Counted from the stretch's first letter, positions 1 through 9,268 are shown. The stretch: DNA of 64,000 bases from Pseudooceanicola algae (GCF_003590145.2 NZ_CP060436.1:2416001-2480000); one strand, 5' to 3'. The notes: a model not told the origin generated them from the sequence alone. Numbers and translations are program-made.

Positions 1-1023
1 GAATACGCAGGCGAGAACAAGAAATCGGTCTTCACCCTGCTGAACTACATCCTGCCCGAAAAAGGCGTCATGCCGATGCATTGCTCGGCCAACCACGCCA
101 AGGGCAACCCGGTCGACACCGCGATCTTCTTCGGCCTGTCGGGCACCGGCAAGACCACCCTGTCCGCCGACCCCAGCCGCGTGCTGATCGGCGACGATGA
201 ACACGGCTGGTCGGATCGCGGCACCTTCAACTTCGAAGGCGGCTGCTATGCAAAGACCATCAACCTGAGCCCCGAAGCAGAGCCGGAAATCTACGCCACC
301 TGTTCGATGTTCGGCACCGTGATCGAGAACATGGTCTACGACAAGGAGACCTTCGAGCTTGATTTCGAAGACAGCTCCCTGACCGAGAACATGCGCTGCG
401 CCTACCCGCTGGACTATATCTCCAACGCGTCGGAAAGCGCTCTTGGCGGTCACCCCAAGAACATCATCCTGCTGACCTGTGACGCCTTTGGCGTGCTGCC
501 GCCGATCGCGCGGCTGACCCCGGCGCAGGCGATGTACCACTTCCTGTCCGGCTTCACCTCGAAGACGCCCGGCACGGAGCGGGGCGTCCTTGAGCCGATC
601 CCGACCTTCTCGACCTGTTTCGGCGCCCCCTTCATGCCGCGTCGTCCCGAAGCCTATGGCAAGCTGCTGCAGGAAAAGATCGCCAAGCATGGCGCGACCT
701 GCTGGCTGGTGAACACCGGATGGACCGGCGGCGGCTTCGGCACCGGATCGCGGATGCCGATCCGCGCCACCCGTGCCCTGCTGACTGCGGCGCTGGATGG
801 CTCGCTGAACGACTCCGAGTTCCGCAAGGATCCCAACTTCGGCTTCGAGGTCCCGGTTTCGGTGCCGGGCGTCGCCGATGTGCTGTTGGATCCGCGCAAG
901 ACCTGGGACGATACCGCAGGCTATGACGCGCAGGCCACCAAGCTGGTCGGCATGTTCTCGGAGAACTTCGAGCAATATCTGCCCTATATCGACGAAGACG
1001 TGAAAGCCGCTGCAATCGGCTGA
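1..1023 (+). CDS. pckA: Phosphoenolpyruvate carboxykinase (ATP), 3' part; 5' end outside window
   Basis: The frame is open from base 1, so the gene starts upstream of the window; 340 C-terminal residues of an enzyme usually about 530 long are present. PckA converts oxaloacetate and ATP to phosphoenolpyruvate, CO2 and ADP in the cytosol, the entry step of gluconeogenesis. Visible motifs are MHCSAN near the start, the P-loop [11 protein letters not shown] (about residues 45-55 of the visible part) and the metal-binding LIGDDEHGW shortly after. These are diagnostic of the ATP-type family rather than the GTP-type. A GC-rich hairpin follows the stop codon. No frameshift is seen in the visible part. 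Confidence 0.97.
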   Translation, partial: EYAGENKKSVFTLLNYILPEKGVMPMHCSANHAKGNPVDTAIFFGLSGTGKTTLSADPSRVLIGDDEHGWSDRGTFNFEGGCYAKTINLSPEAEPEIYATCSMFGTVIENMVYDKETFELDFEDSSLTENMRCAYPLDYISNASESALGGHPKNIILLTCDAFGVLPPIARLTPAQAMYHFLSGFTSKTPGTERGVLEPIPTFSTCFGAPFMPRRPEAYGKLLQEKIAKHGATCWLVNTGWTGGGFGTGSRMPIRATRALLTAALDGSLNDSEFRKDPNFGFEVPVSVPGVADVLLDPRKTWDDTAGYDAQATKLVGMFSENFEQYLPYIDEDVKAAAIG

Positions 1024-1026
1024 CCC

Positions 1027-1055
1027 GCCCCGACCCCCGCCTTTGCGGGCGGGGC
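1027..1055 (+). terminator. GC-rich hairpin after pckA
   Basis: A bulged stem pairs GCCCCG and CCCGC on the left with GCGGG and CGGGGC on the right, starting four bases past the pckA stop. There is no clear T-run after it, so intrinsic termination is plausible but not certain. Confidence 0.4.
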
Positions 1056-1266
1056 CCTTCAGGGCCGGATCCGGCCCATCGCGTGACCTGACGCCCTGCC
1101 GCATCGCGGTGGGGCGTTGTCGTATTTACAGTTTTCATATTTACAAAGGCTTTGCTTGACGCAAAGGCCCCGGCAAAGCATCAGGGGCGGCGAAGACCGG
1201 AATGCCGGTCCGCAGCGGCTTCGGGGCCCAGTTCTCCCCGCACCGCCCGCTTTTGGGGAGGCGACC

Positions 1267-1845
1267 GTGAACCTGTTCGGCACGACGCAGAAGATTGCGA
1301 TGACATGCGCGTTTTGCGCATCCGTCCCGGCCATGCCCATGGCCGAACTGCGCGCCTCTGCCGTGCCGTCGCGGGATTTCGTCAGCGCCCCGATCGAGCT
1401 TGAAGAAGCCGGGGTCTATTGCCCCGTCGATCACGTCGGCCGCGCGGCGGCGCCCGATACCGAAAGCGGGTATATCCTGCTGATGGAAGGCGACCAACGC
1501 GTCGCCCTGCACAGCCGCGTCGTGCCCGCCAGCCTCGGGATTTCCTTCGGGGTGCGCATTCGTCATGCCCCCGGCGCGCCGATGGGCAATTACCGCATGG
1601 TGGTGACGCATCCGCCCTATGGGCCGCGCAATATCTCGGTCGAAAGCTGGGACCCGAACATCAGCACCGGCTGGGGCGTGCGCAGTTTCCAATTCGAATA
1701 CGACCGGGAACTGCAGGTCGGCCCCTGGTCGATGGAGCTTTACCAGGGCGACGATCTGCTGATGCGTCAAAGCTTTCAGGTGGTGCCGCCACAGGAGGCC
1801 CCCGAAGCGATCGAGATCTGCTTTGGCGGGACCTTCATTTCCTGA
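1267..1845 (+). CDS. DUF3859-like exported protein
   Basis: The protein has 192 residues when the GTG at 1267 is used, chosen because GGGGAG sits at a good distance upstream; the open frame extends back to 1117 but that stretch looks non-coding. The N-terminus is short and mildly hydrophobic with Ala-rich positions, which may be a signal peptide. The body (LMEGDQRVALHSRVVPASLG, then THPPYGP, then ELQVGPWSME) matches what I recall of the DUF3859 family of Rhodobacterales, a beta-rich domain of unknown function. It stands alone between pckA and the convergent TauE gene. No biochemical role can be given; the family call is from memory of the pattern. Confidence 0.75.
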   Translation: MNLFGTTQKIAMTCAFCASVPAMPMAELRASAVPSRDFVSAPIELEEAGVYCPVDHVGRAAAPDTESGYILLMEGDQRVALHSRVVPASLGISFGVRIRHAPGAPMGNYRMVVTHPPYGPRNISVESWDPNISTGWGVRSFQFEYDRELQVGPWSMELYQGDDLLMRQSFQVVPPQEAPEAIEICFGGTFIS

Positions 1846-1878
1846 CCGCTGCTGACCACGAGCGCAGGAAACCGCCGC

Positions 1879-2655
1879 TCAGACCAGCCCGGCCACGGCC
1901 TGCCCCAGCAGTGACAGCCCGGCGATGAAAAGCACCACCAGCGTTGCCTTGCGAAACGCGCTTTGGTCGATACGGTCCTGCACCCGGAACCCAATGGCCA
2001 TCCCGATCAGCGCCACAGGCACCAGCATCACCGAAAACGGCAAGGTCTGTGCCCGCAGCACGCCGGACCCCAGATGCGCCCCCAGAAGCGCGACCGAGCC
2101 GAGTCCATAGATTACCCCCTGTAGCTGGATCTGCTCCTTCTTCGGCGTCTCCATCGCCGTCAGATAGGCCACGGTCGGCGGCCCCCAGACACCCGAGATC
2201 CCGCCGACCCCGCCCGCCAGCAATGCAACGCTCAGCTCGACCCGGCGCGGCGGCGGCGTGCCAAGCCGCAGGGGATAGCCCAGCAACTGGCTGAGCGCGA
2301 AAGCCAGGATCGGCCCGCCGACCAGCGCCTGCATCAGCCAGTCCGGCAGCACGGCGACCAGTTGCGCCGACAGGATCAGCGTGACGAAGGCCACCGACAG
2401 GAACAATTGGAAGCGTCGGATCGCCGCCCATGCGCCGCGCCAACCCTGCCGGAAGGCCTGCCAGACATTGGTCGCCACGGTCGGCAGAATCAGCCCCGCC
2501 AACGCCCATTCCGGCCCGACCACCAGACCCATGCCCGAGATCATGACCATTGGCATGGCAAAGCCCACCATACCCTTGACCACCCCTGCCAGCAGACCCA
2601 CCATCAGGCACAGCGCCAGGGCGCCCGGTCCGATTTCTTGAAAAAGCATATCCAT
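1879..2655 (-). CDS. TauE/SafE-family sulfite exporter-like permease
   Basis: This is a 258-residue integral membrane protein of about eight hydrophobic helices. The N-terminal repeat (GLLAGVVKGMVGFAMPMVM) and second-half repeat (GGVGGISGVWGPPTVAYL) carry the Gly-rich re-entrant signatures of the TauE/SafE (DUF81) family. Members export small organic or inorganic anions such as sulfite, sulfoacetate or related acids, but the substrate here cannot be read from sequence. It is monocistronic and converges with the DUF3859-like gene, 33 bases from its end. Start ATG at 2655; a second ATG two codons downstream is possible. Confidence 0.9.
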   Translation of the reverse strand: MDMLFQEIGPGALALCLMVGLLAGVVKGMVGFAMPMVMISGMGLVVGPEWALAGLILPTVATNVWQAFRQGWRGAWAAIRRFQLFLSVAFVTLILSAQLVAVLPDWLMQALVGGPILAFALSQLLGYPLRLGTPPPRRVELSVALLAGGVGGISGVWGPPTVAYLTAMETPKKEQIQLQGVIYGLGSVALLGAHLGSGVLRAQTLPFSVMLVPVALIGMAIGFRVQDRIDQSAFRKATLVVLFIAGLSLLGQAVAGLV

Positions 2656-2737
2656 GCCGGTTGCTTACACCCCCCGCCCCGCCTGGCCCAATCAAAATCC
2701 GCCACGCAATTAAAGTTCAATTTAGCGCGGCAAAACA

Positions 2738-2764
2738 GCAAATATATTGCGCTGCACCTGCAAA
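2738..2764. promoter_or_regulatory. Possible operator upstream of mcd
   Basis: GCAAATATATTGC (2738-2750) is an inverted repeat of GCAA/TTGC around an AT core, followed by GCAAAG at 2760. It lies 35-61 bases upstream of mcd in the only AT-rich stretch of the gap. TTTGCAAA-like motifs are known targets of RamB/PccR-type short-chain acyl-CoA regulators in bacteria; assignment to such a regulator is inference. Confidence 0.3.
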
Positions 2765-2798
2765 GCAGCTATAGCACGGGAAAACGACAGGATCACCT

Positions 2799-4487
2799 AT
2801 GGCACATGATGGACAAGCGCCTGCGGGCGCGAGCACGGCAGTTCTGCCGGATCTTCTGAACCGTACTGCGGCGGCCCTCGGACCCGTGGATCACCTGCTG
2901 GAAACCGCGCGTGATCTGGTCCGGCTCAGCGTCCAGCGAGACGGCGTGGTCTCGGCGCGCGCGGTCGAGGCAGAGCAGACCGCCACCCATGGCCTTGCCT
3001 GGCTGGCCACCTATGTCTACGCGCTGCGCCGGATGCAGATCTGGGCCGAAAGCCTGTCGGCGCAGGGCCGCTTTGGCGAAATCGAACAGTTGATCCACCA
3101 GATCGCCTTCGGGGAATACCTCAACCAGATCCACGGCGGCATCCCGATGTCGCAGACCGAAATCCTGCGGCCACAGGACCTTGGCCTTGGCGCCGATCAA
3201 CTGGCGGCGATCTCCAACGACGCGGTGGAGCATTTGCGGGCCGAGGCCAACAGCCAGGTCGCGCGCAGCCGCCTGGCCGAGTTGCTGGTCGAACAGCAGG
3301 GCGTCGCCACCTATGGCGCCTCCGGCCTTGATGATGAACTCGAAATGATCCGCAACCAGTTCGCCCGCTACGCACAGGACCGGATCGCGCCCCATGCCCA
3401 TGGCTGGCACATGGACGATGCGCTGATCCCGATGGACGTGATCGAGGAACTGGCCGAGATGGGTGTCTTCGGCCTGACCATCCCGGAAGACTTCGGCGGA
3501 CTGGGCCTGTCCAAGGCTTCGATGGTCGTGGTTTCCGAAGAATTGTCGCGCGGCTATATCGGTGTCGGCTCCCTTGGCACCCGGTCCGAGATCGCCGCCG
3601 AACTGATCCTTTGCGGCGGCACCGAGGCGCAAAAGGAAAAGTGGCTGCCGGGCCTCGCCTCGGGAGAGATCCTGCCGACGGCGGTTTTCACCGAACCCAA
3701 TACCGGGTCGGACCTGGCCAGCCTGCGCACCCGCGCGGTCAAGGACGCGGCGGGGGATTACCGCATTACGGGCAACAAGACCTGGATCACCCATGCGGCA
3801 CGCACCCATGTGATGACAGTGCTGGCCCGCACCGACCCCGGCAGCACCGATCACCGGGGACTGTCGATGTTCCTGGCGGAAAAAACGCCGGGCAGCGAGG
3901 CCGATCCCTTTCCCACCCCCGGCATGACCGGCGGTGAGATCGAGGTACTCGGCTACCGCGGCATGAAGGAATATGAACTCGGCTTCGACGACTTCCACGT
4001 CAAGGGAGAGAACCTTCTTGGCGGCGAGGAAGGGCGGGGTTTCAAGCAGTTGATGCAGACCTTCGAGGCCGCCCGCATCCAGACCGCCGCCCGTGCCATC
4101 GGCGTCGCCCAGGCGGCGCTGGACACCGGGTTGCAATATGCCCAGGATCGCAAGGCCTTTGGCGGGCCGCTGATCCAGTTCCCGCGCGTTTCCGGCAAGC
4201 TCGCCATGATGGCGGTCGAGATCATGGTGGCGCGTCAGCTGACCTATTTCGCCGCCGGGGAAAAGGACAACGACCGGCGCTGCGATCTTGAGGCCGGCAT
4301 GGCCAAGCTGCTGGCCGCCCGCGTCGCCTGGTCCTGCGCCGACAACACGCTGCAGATCCACGGCGGCAACGGCTTTGCGCTGGAATACACTGCATCGCGG
4401 CTGCTGTGTGATGCGCGCATTCTCAGCATCTTCGAAGGCGCGGCCGAGATCCAGGCTCAGGTCATCGCCCGCCGTCTGCTGGGTTAG
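2799..4487 (+). CDS. mcd: (2S)-Methylsuccinyl-CoA dehydrogenase (ethylmalonyl-CoA pathway)
   Basis: The 562-residue product is an FAD acyl-CoA dehydrogenase with an extra N-terminal helical domain (about residues 1-165), the architecture that separates Mcd from ordinary acyl-CoA dehydrogenases of about 380 residues. The ACAD core shows TEPNTGSD (about 299-306), the active-site loop DRKAFGGPL, and the C-terminal IFEGAAEIQ, whose Glu546 is the expected catalytic base. Mcd oxidises methylsuccinyl-CoA to mesaconyl-CoA, passing electrons to ETF, during acetyl-CoA assimilation in bacteria lacking isocitrate lyase. It is monocistronic with its own hairpin terminator. The pathway also needs two B12-dependent mutases, consistent with the B12 genes nearby. 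Another long ACAD is the main alternative. Confidence 0.88.
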   Translation: MAHDGQAPAGASTAVLPDLLNRTAAALGPVDHLLETARDLVRLSVQRDGVVSARAVEAEQTATHGLAWLATYVYALRRMQIWAESLSAQGRFGEIEQLIHQIAFGEYLNQIHGGIPMSQTEILRPQDLGLGADQLAAISNDAVEHLRAEANSQVARSRLAELLVEQQGVATYGASGLDDELEMIRNQFARYAQDRIAPHAHGWHMDDALIPMDVIEELAEMGVFGLTIPEDFGGLGLSKASMVVVSEELSRGYIGVGSLGTRSEIAAELILCGGTEAQKEKWLPGLASGEILPTAVFTEPNTGSDLASLRTRAVKDAAGDYRITGNKTWITHAARTHVMTVLARTDPGSTDHRGLSMFLAEKTPGSEADPFPTPGMTGGEIEVLGYRGMKEYELGFDDFHVKGENLLGGEEGRGFKQLMQTFEAARIQTAARAIGVAQAALDTGLQYAQDRKAFGGPLIQFPRVSGKLAMMAVEIMVARQLTYFAAGEKDNDRRCDLEAGMAKLLAARVAWSCADNTLQIHGGNGFALEYTASRLLCDARILSIFEGAAEIQAQVIARRLLG

Positions 4488-4502
4488 ACCGCCGCCGCAT
4501 GC

Positions 4503-4534
4503 AAAAGGGCCACCCCGAGGGGCGGCCCTTTCTT
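4503..4534 (+). terminator. Intrinsic terminator after mcd
   Basis: AAAGGGCC and CCCC pair with GGGG and GGCCCTTT, followed by TTCTT, 16 bases after the mcd stop. It may also stop transcription of the convergent fasciclin gene. Confidence 0.8.
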
Positions 4535-4554
4535 GGTCAATCCGGGTGGATGCC

Positions 4555-5121
4555 TCAGCCAGCCTGACCGGAGGGCAGCATCACGCGGTCGATCACGTGC
4601 ACAACGCCGTTCGACTGGTCGACATCGGCGGTGGTCACGGTTGCGACGCGGCCGTTCTGATCCTTCAGCTTCAGCTCGCCGTCTTCCATGTAGGCGTCAA
4701 GCATGCAGCCGCCGACCGTGGGCACGACGTGCATGCCGCCGTCATCGTTGATCATGCCGAGAATGTCGGACGAAAATGCTTCGGCGCCGACGACGTGGCA
4801 CGTCAGGATTTCCTGCAGCTGCGCGCGGTTCTCTTCCATCATCAGCTTGTTCAGCGAGGCTTCGTCGATCATGCCGAAAGCGTCGTTCGTCGGTGCGAAG
4901 ACCGTGTAGGGACCTTCGCCCATCAGGGTTTCCGCAAGGCCGGCGGCCGTCACGGCGGCGACCAGCGTGGTCAGGTTCGGCGCGGCGCTGGCGTTTTCGG
5001 CGATGGTCTTTTCAGGATACATCGCAGCGCCACCGACGCTGGGGTTCATCCCATCGGTCGCTGCCAGGGCGACGGAACCGGTTGCGACAAGGGCGGCGGT
5101 CAGGGCGAAACGTTTCATCAT
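4555..5121 (-). CDS. Secreted fasciclin (FAS1) domain protein
   Basis: The 188-residue product begins with a clear Sec signal peptide (MMKRFALTAALVATGSVALA, cleavage near residue 20), so it is exported. One FAS1 domain fills residues about 35-185: the first box is YTVFAPTNDAFG and the second is NGVVHVIDRVMLP. Bacterial single-FAS1 proteins bind surfaces or other proteins and are often linked to adhesion or oxidative stress, but no specific ligand is visible. Two adjacent ATG codons (5121 and 5118) can both serve a GGAGAG ribosome site. It is monocistronic, 107 bases past the end of the aromatic-acid operon on the same strand. Confidence 0.93.
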   Translation of the reverse strand: MMKRFALTAALVATGSVALAATDGMNPSVGGAAMYPEKTIAENASAAPNLTTLVAAVTAAGLAETLMGEGPYTVFAPTNDAFGMIDEASLNKLMMEENRAQLQEILTCHVVGAEAFSSDILGMINDDGGMHVVPTVGGCMLDAYMEDGELKLKDQNGRVATVTTADVDQSNGVVHVIDRVMLPSGQAG

Positions 5122-5228
5122 CTGTCATACTCTCCGTGGGGTTCGGCGGGCTCATCGACCCGCTATGCCTGAAACCACGAAGGCCTCGGGGCAAGAGTTT
5201 CAGCCCCGTGAAAAGTTTTTTCGATTTT

Positions 5229-6101
5229 TTATGCAAGCCCCAGCAGACGCGCCGCATTGCCCTTGATGATATCGGGGCGCAGTTCGTCCTTGATGGCGAT
5301 CTTTTCGAAATCGCCCAGCCAGCGTTCCGGGGTGATCATCGGCCAGTCGGAGCCGAACAGCACCTTCTTCTTCAGGATCGAATTGCAGTATTTCACCAGG
5401 ATCTCGGGGAAGTATTTCGGCGACCAGCCCGAGAGGTCGATATAGACATTTGGCTTGTGCTGGGCGACGGCCAGGGCCTCTTCCTGCCAGGGGAAGGACG
5501 GATGGGCCATGACGATCTGCATCTGCGGGAAATCGACCGCGACATCATCAAGGTATATCGGGTTGGAATACTTCAGCCGCATCCCGTTGCCGCCCGGCAT
5601 GCCGGAGCCGACCCCGGTCTGGCCGGTATGGAACAGCGCGATGGCGCCTTCCTCGGCAATGGCTTCGTACAGCGGATAGGCCATGCGGTCGTTGGGATAG
5701 AAGCCCTGCATCGTGGGATGGAACTTGAACCCCTTGATGCCGAAATCGCGGATCATGCGCCGTGCCTCGCGCACGCCCATCTTGCCCTTGTGCGGGTCGA
5801 TCGAGGCGAAGGGGATCAGCACGTCGGCGTTTTCGGCCGCCAGTTCGGCGACCTCTTCGTTGCGGTAGCGGCGATAGCCCGTCTCGCGTTCGGCATCGAC
5901 AGGGAAGATCACCGCGGCAATGTTCTGTTCGCGGTAATGCTGCGCCGTCACCGGCACGGTGGGCGGGTGGCTCCAGGGCGCGCGGAAATACTGTGCCATG
6001 GTGGCCTGCAAATCGTCGTAGCCGTCGTCGGCATGGCAACCGCAGGGCTCTTCGGCATGGGTATGGATGTCGATGGCACGGATCTTGTTCAGGTCGATCA
6101 T
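5229..6101 (-). CDS. Amidohydrolase-family hydrolase, probable beta-ketoacyl-CoA side-chain cleavage enzyme
   Basis: The 290-residue product is a TIM-barrel metal hydrolase of the amidohydrolase-2 (ACMSD-like) family. Metal ligands visible are IDIHTH near residue 10, GFKFHP and LFHTGQ in the middle, MAHPSFPW, and FGSDWP near the C-terminus. It is the last gene of the operon, 9 bases after the synthetase gene. In Rhodococcus CouO and Corynebacterium PhdC, members of this superfamily cleave the beta-ketoacyl-CoA made from hydroxycinnamates into an aromatic acid and acetyl-CoA. Because ligase, hydratase, SDR and MarR partners are all adjacent, I infer the same role here. A general decarboxylase or lactonase role cannot be excluded. 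Confidence 0.85.
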   Translation of the reverse strand: MIDLNKIRAIDIHTHAEEPCGCHADDGYDDLQATMAQYFRAPWSHPPTVPVTAQHYREQNIAAVIFPVDAERETGYRRYRNEEVAELAAENADVLIPFASIDPHKGKMGVREARRMIRDFGIKGFKFHPTMQGFYPNDRMAYPLYEAIAEEGAIALFHTGQTGVGSGMPGGNGMRLKYSNPIYLDDVAVDFPQMQIVMAHPSFPWQEEALAVAQHKPNVYIDLSGWSPKYFPEILVKYCNSILKKKVLFGSDWPMITPERWLGDFEKIAIKDELRPDIIKGNAARLLGLA

Positions 6102-6110
6102 CTCGGCCCC

Positions 6111-7898
6111 CTATAATTCGATGACAGCCGGGTCGCGCCCGGCATAAAGCCGTTCGACCAGCGCGGCGCGGCGGGTCAGCAGCTTGCGGATGTTGATATT
6201 GCCCTTCGCCGTCATCTCGCCCTCGGCCAGCGACGGCGGTTCGGCCATGACCAAGGCGCGGGCGATGCGGGTGGAACTGCCGGTCGATTGCGCCGCCAGT
6301 GCCGCCAGCCGGTCACGGATCGGGTCCAGAAGGGCCCGGTCGGAGAGGACCTCGCCCGCGGCGCCGCGCGCGCCCGCCGGGACCAACAACACGCCCAGGG
6401 CATCGCGGTCATGCCCTGTGATCACCAGATCCACGACCAGACCGTTCAGGGCCGTTGTCACCTGGCCGCGCAGGGCCGCGACGCGGACCCAGGTGCCCGA
6501 GGTCAGCTTGAAATCTTCCGAGATGCGGCCATCGAAGGCCAGCCCTCGGTCCGGATCGCCGGGATCGACGAAGCGCACCGCGTCGCCGGTGATCAGCCAG
6601 CCCTCGGCGTCAAAGCTTTCGGCTGTCTTGGCCGCCTGCCCGAGGTAGCCCGGCATGATGTTGGGGCCCTTGCAGCGCAGCTCGTACCGGCCCTCGTCTT
6701 CGGGGATCAGCTTGATCTGCGCGCCTGGCACCGGCACCCCGATGATGCCAGAGCGGCTGACCTTTTCATGCACGACCACGGTGCAGGGCGATGTTTCCGT
6801 CATCCCCCAGGAGGAAATGAACCAGGGCGCCTCTCCGGTTTCCGCGCGCCCCATGTCCTCGAGCCCGGTCCAGACCTCCTGCGGCAGCGAGGCCCCGGCG
6901 TAGAACAGGAAATCGAGATCCTCGAAGAACCGCGCCCGCAGGCCGGCATCCGCCTGCATCGCCGCCAGCAGGCGGGCATAGCCGACGGGGACGTTGAAGC
7001 TGAGCGTGCCGGTGACCATCGACAGGTTTTCGATGGTGCGGGCGAACAGCTTGTCCGTGGGCTTGCCGTCGTCGATATACAGCGCCCCGCCCCCCGACAG
7101 CATCATGTTGAAATTATGCGAGCCGCCGAAGACATGGTTCCAGGGCAGCCAGTCGACGATCCGGTGCACCTTCTGGCGCAGGACCGGGAAACAGGCGGCC
7201 AACTGGGCCTGGTTGACGCACATCATGCGGTGGGTCGTCATCACCGCCTTCGGATGGGCGGTCGAGCCGGAGGTGAACAGAATCTTGGCCAGCATGTCGG
7301 GCGTGACCCGGGCGCGGGCTGCATCGGCCGGCCCCGGCGGGTGGGTCGCGGCCCGTGCGACCGAGGTCGCGTCGCTGGTGCCGGGATCACTGGCCAGCAC
7401 CGGGATGCCCTGCAAGGCGGGCAGCGCCAGCGCCTCGCCGTAGCGGACGGCATCATCGACCCAGACCAGGACCGGGCGGGCAGTTTCGATCACATGGGTC
7501 AGCCGATCATGGGCACCGGGGATCAGGCTGTATTGCTCGGCCACCGAGGTCGAGACGAGGCCGACATATTGCGCCGCCAGCACCAGCAGCCCGTGATCGA
7601 CCGAATTGGCCGAGAGGCAGGCAATGATATCGCCCGGCCCGAAGCCCTGCGCCAACAGCCAGGCCCCCAGCCCGCGCACCCTGTCGCGGGCCTCGCCATA
7701 GGTCACCTCGCGCCAGCCCGCGCCCCGGCGTTCGGCCAGAAAGACCCGCTGCGGGGCCACGCTGGCCCAATGATCCAGCCAGTCACCCGTGACACCGGTC
7801 ACCGGGCCAAGGGCATTGCGGCTCTTGATTTCCAGCGCACCATCATCGCGCCGCAGGACGGCGACGGAATGGGGCGCGGCAGCGGTCGCCTGACGCAT
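6111..7898 (-). CDS. fcs: Feruloyl/coumaroyl-CoA synthetase (AMP-forming acid-CoA ligase)
   Basis: A 595-residue ANL-superfamily ligase. The AMP-binding P-loop is ILFTSGSTAHPKAVMTTH (about residues 208-225), followed by the A5-like SWGMTETSPC and LITGDAVRFVD. The segment ISEDFKLTSGTWVRV is characteristic of the feruloyl-CoA synthase subfamily and holds the hinge. The enzyme activates an aromatic acid with ATP and CoA. It follows marR by 12 bases and precedes the amidohydrolase by 9, so all are co-transcribed. The exact acid (ferulate, p-coumarate, caffeate or benzoate-like) is not determined by sequence alone; gene context favours hydroxycinnamates. Confidence 0.88.
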   Translation of the reverse strand: MRQATAAAPHSVAVLRRDDGALEIKSRNALGPVTGVTGDWLDHWASVAPQRVFLAERRGAGWREVTYGEARDRVRGLGAWLLAQGFGPGDIIACLSANSVDHGLLVLAAQYVGLVSTSVAEQYSLIPGAHDRLTHVIETARPVLVWVDDAVRYGEALALPALQGIPVLASDPGTSDATSVARAATHPPGPADAARARVTPDMLAKILFTSGSTAHPKAVMTTHRMMCVNQAQLAACFPVLRQKVHRIVDWLPWNHVFGGSHNFNMMLSGGGALYIDDGKPTDKLFARTIENLSMVTGTLSFNVPVGYARLLAAMQADAGLRARFFEDLDFLFYAGASLPQEVWTGLEDMGRAETGEAPWFISSWGMTETSPCTVVVHEKVSRSGIIGVPVPGAQIKLIPEDEGRYELRCKGPNIMPGYLGQAAKTAESFDAEGWLITGDAVRFVDPGDPDRGLAFDGRISEDFKLTSGTWVRVAALRGQVTTALNGLVVDLVITGHDRDALGVLLVPAGARGAAGEVLSDRALLDPIRDRLAALAAQSTGSSTRIARALVMAEPPSLAEGEMTAKGNINIRKLLTRRAALVERLYAGRDPAVIEL

Positions 7899-7910
7899 TG
7901 TTTTTCCTCC

Positions 7911-8432
7911 CTAGGGGTCCTCCCGGCTGACTGCGGCGGCCTCCATCCGCTGCAGAAGCCGCAATAGTTCCGCCCGCTCCGCGGGGTCGATGTCGGTCAG
8001 GATGCGGTCCTCGTGCTGATCAAGCGCGGCGCTGGCGCGGTCGCACAACTGCCGCCCGGCCCGCGTCGGGCGCAGCGCATAGGACCGCCGGTCCTTCGGC
8101 ACCCGGTGCCGCGCGATCAGCCCGGCCTGTTCCAGCGCATCGACGACGACCACGGTGTTGGAGCGTTCGACTGACAGGATCTGCGCCAGCTGGCTCTGGC
8201 GCAGATCGGTGTTGTCGCAGATCACCACCAGCGCCGAATAGGTCGAGATCCGCAGCCCGAAGCCCTCCAGCACCCGCGCCGCATCCGACTGGAACCTGTA
8301 ATAGGCCCGCTTCAGGCTGTACCCGACGAGGCCGCGCAGCCGTTGATCGCCGGCCATCCCCTCAACAGGTTCCGGGGATGTCATCGCCACGGATTCGCCG
8401 GGCGCCGCCCCATCCTTCCCCGCGCGGACCAT
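7911..8432 (-). CDS. MarR-family regulator of the hydroxycinnamate cluster
   Basis: A 173-residue winged-helix protein from ATG 8432, whose A is also the last base of the upstream crotonase stop (TGATG coupling); GTG 8435 is an alternative start. The MarR core spans about residues 35-165 with the recognition region LRQSQLAQILSVERSNTVVV and the wing RHRVPKDRRSYALRPT. MarR proteins such as CouR repress hydroxycinnamate genes and release DNA when bound by the CoA thioester. It sits inside the operon it probably controls, and two related 20-bp motifs upstream of the SDR gene and of the TRAP operon are candidate targets. The ligand is inferred. Confidence 0.9.
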   Translation of the reverse strand: MVRAGKDGAAPGESVAMTSPEPVEGMAGDQRLRGLVGYSLKRAYYRFQSDAARVLEGFGLRISTYSALVVICDNTDLRQSQLAQILSVERSNTVVVVDALEQAGLIARHRVPKDRRSYALRPTRAGRQLCDRASAALDQHEDRILTDIDPAERAELLRLLQRMEAAAVSREDP

Positions 8433-9211
8433 CACCGGAACTCCGGTGGCCGTTTTTCAAGAAAGGCGCGCAGTCCCTCTTCGGCATCCGCACTGGTCTG
8501 GGACAGGGCGGCGGCCAGGCTTTCGGTGAACAGGCCGTCACTGCGGGACATGTCGTTGATCCGGGCGATGGCGTGGATCATGATGTAGTTCGACAGGCTG
8601 GCATTGCGGGCGATCTTGCCCGCCAGGTCCAGGGCCAGGGGCAGCGCCTCTCCTTCGCCCACGGCGTAGTGGCACAGGCCCAGAACCAGCCCTTCTTCGG
8701 ACCCGTATTTGCGCCCTGTCAGCATCATCTCGGTCATCCGGTCCGGGCCGAGGATCCGCCCCACCCGCACCGTCGCGCCGCCGCCGACGAAGATACCGCG
8801 CCGCCCCTCGGGCAGCTGGAAGATCGTCGTGGGTTCGGCGATGCGTACATGGGTCGCCGTCGCCAGTTCCAGCCCGCCGCCGATGGCCGCGCCATAGATC
8901 GCCGAGACCACGGGCAGGCCGGAATACTGGATCTTGTCCATCACCGCGTGCCAGTTGCGCGAATGGCGCAGCACGCCTTCGGCTTCGCGCGCCACATGTT
9001 CGCTCAGGTCCAGACCCGAGCAGAAATGCCCCGCCGTTCCGGTCAGAACCACCGCCTTGACCCCGTCGGGCGGGGCGGAAAAGAAGGCCTCCAGCGCCGC
9101 CAGAAGCCTGTCGTTCATCGCATTGCGCTTGTCGGGGCGATCCATGGTCAGCACCGCGACCGGACCCTCGATCTGGATCTTCAGCACCTTGTCCTGCGGG
9201 GCATCGCTCAT
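8432..9211 (-). CDS. Enoyl-CoA hydratase/crotonase family protein
   Basis: 259 residues from the ATG at 9211, chosen because AAGGA lies just upstream; an in-frame ATG at 9232 gives 7 extra residues. The crotonase fold shows the first oxyanion segment HFCSGLDLS and the second AIYGAAIGGGLELA. These stabilise the enolate of a CoA thioester. It lies between the SDR and marR genes, coupled to marR through TGATG. In the CouM/PhdE scheme this step hydrates coumaroyl- or feruloyl-CoA to the beta-hydroxyacyl-CoA. The alternative is a hydratase-lyase of the Ech type that yields an aldehyde, but no vanillin-type aldehyde dehydrogenase gene is adjacent. Confidence 0.88.
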   Translation of the reverse strand: MSDAPQDKVLKIQIEGPVAVLTMDRPDKRNAMNDRLLAALEAFFSAPPDGVKAVVLTGTAGHFCSGLDLSEHVAREAEGVLRHSRNWHAVMDKIQYSGLPVVSAIYGAAIGGGLELATATHVRIAEPTTIFQLPEGRRGIFVGGGATVRVGRILGPDRMTEMMLTGRKYGSEEGLVLGLCHYAVGEGEALPLALDLAGKIARNASLSNYIMIHAIARINDMSRSDGLFTESLAAALSQTSADAEEGLRAFLEKRPPEFR

Positions 9212-9268
9212 CGGGTCATCCTTGGGTCTCATGTTCAGTCAAAGGGCAGCGGCGCACCCTGTCAGGGG

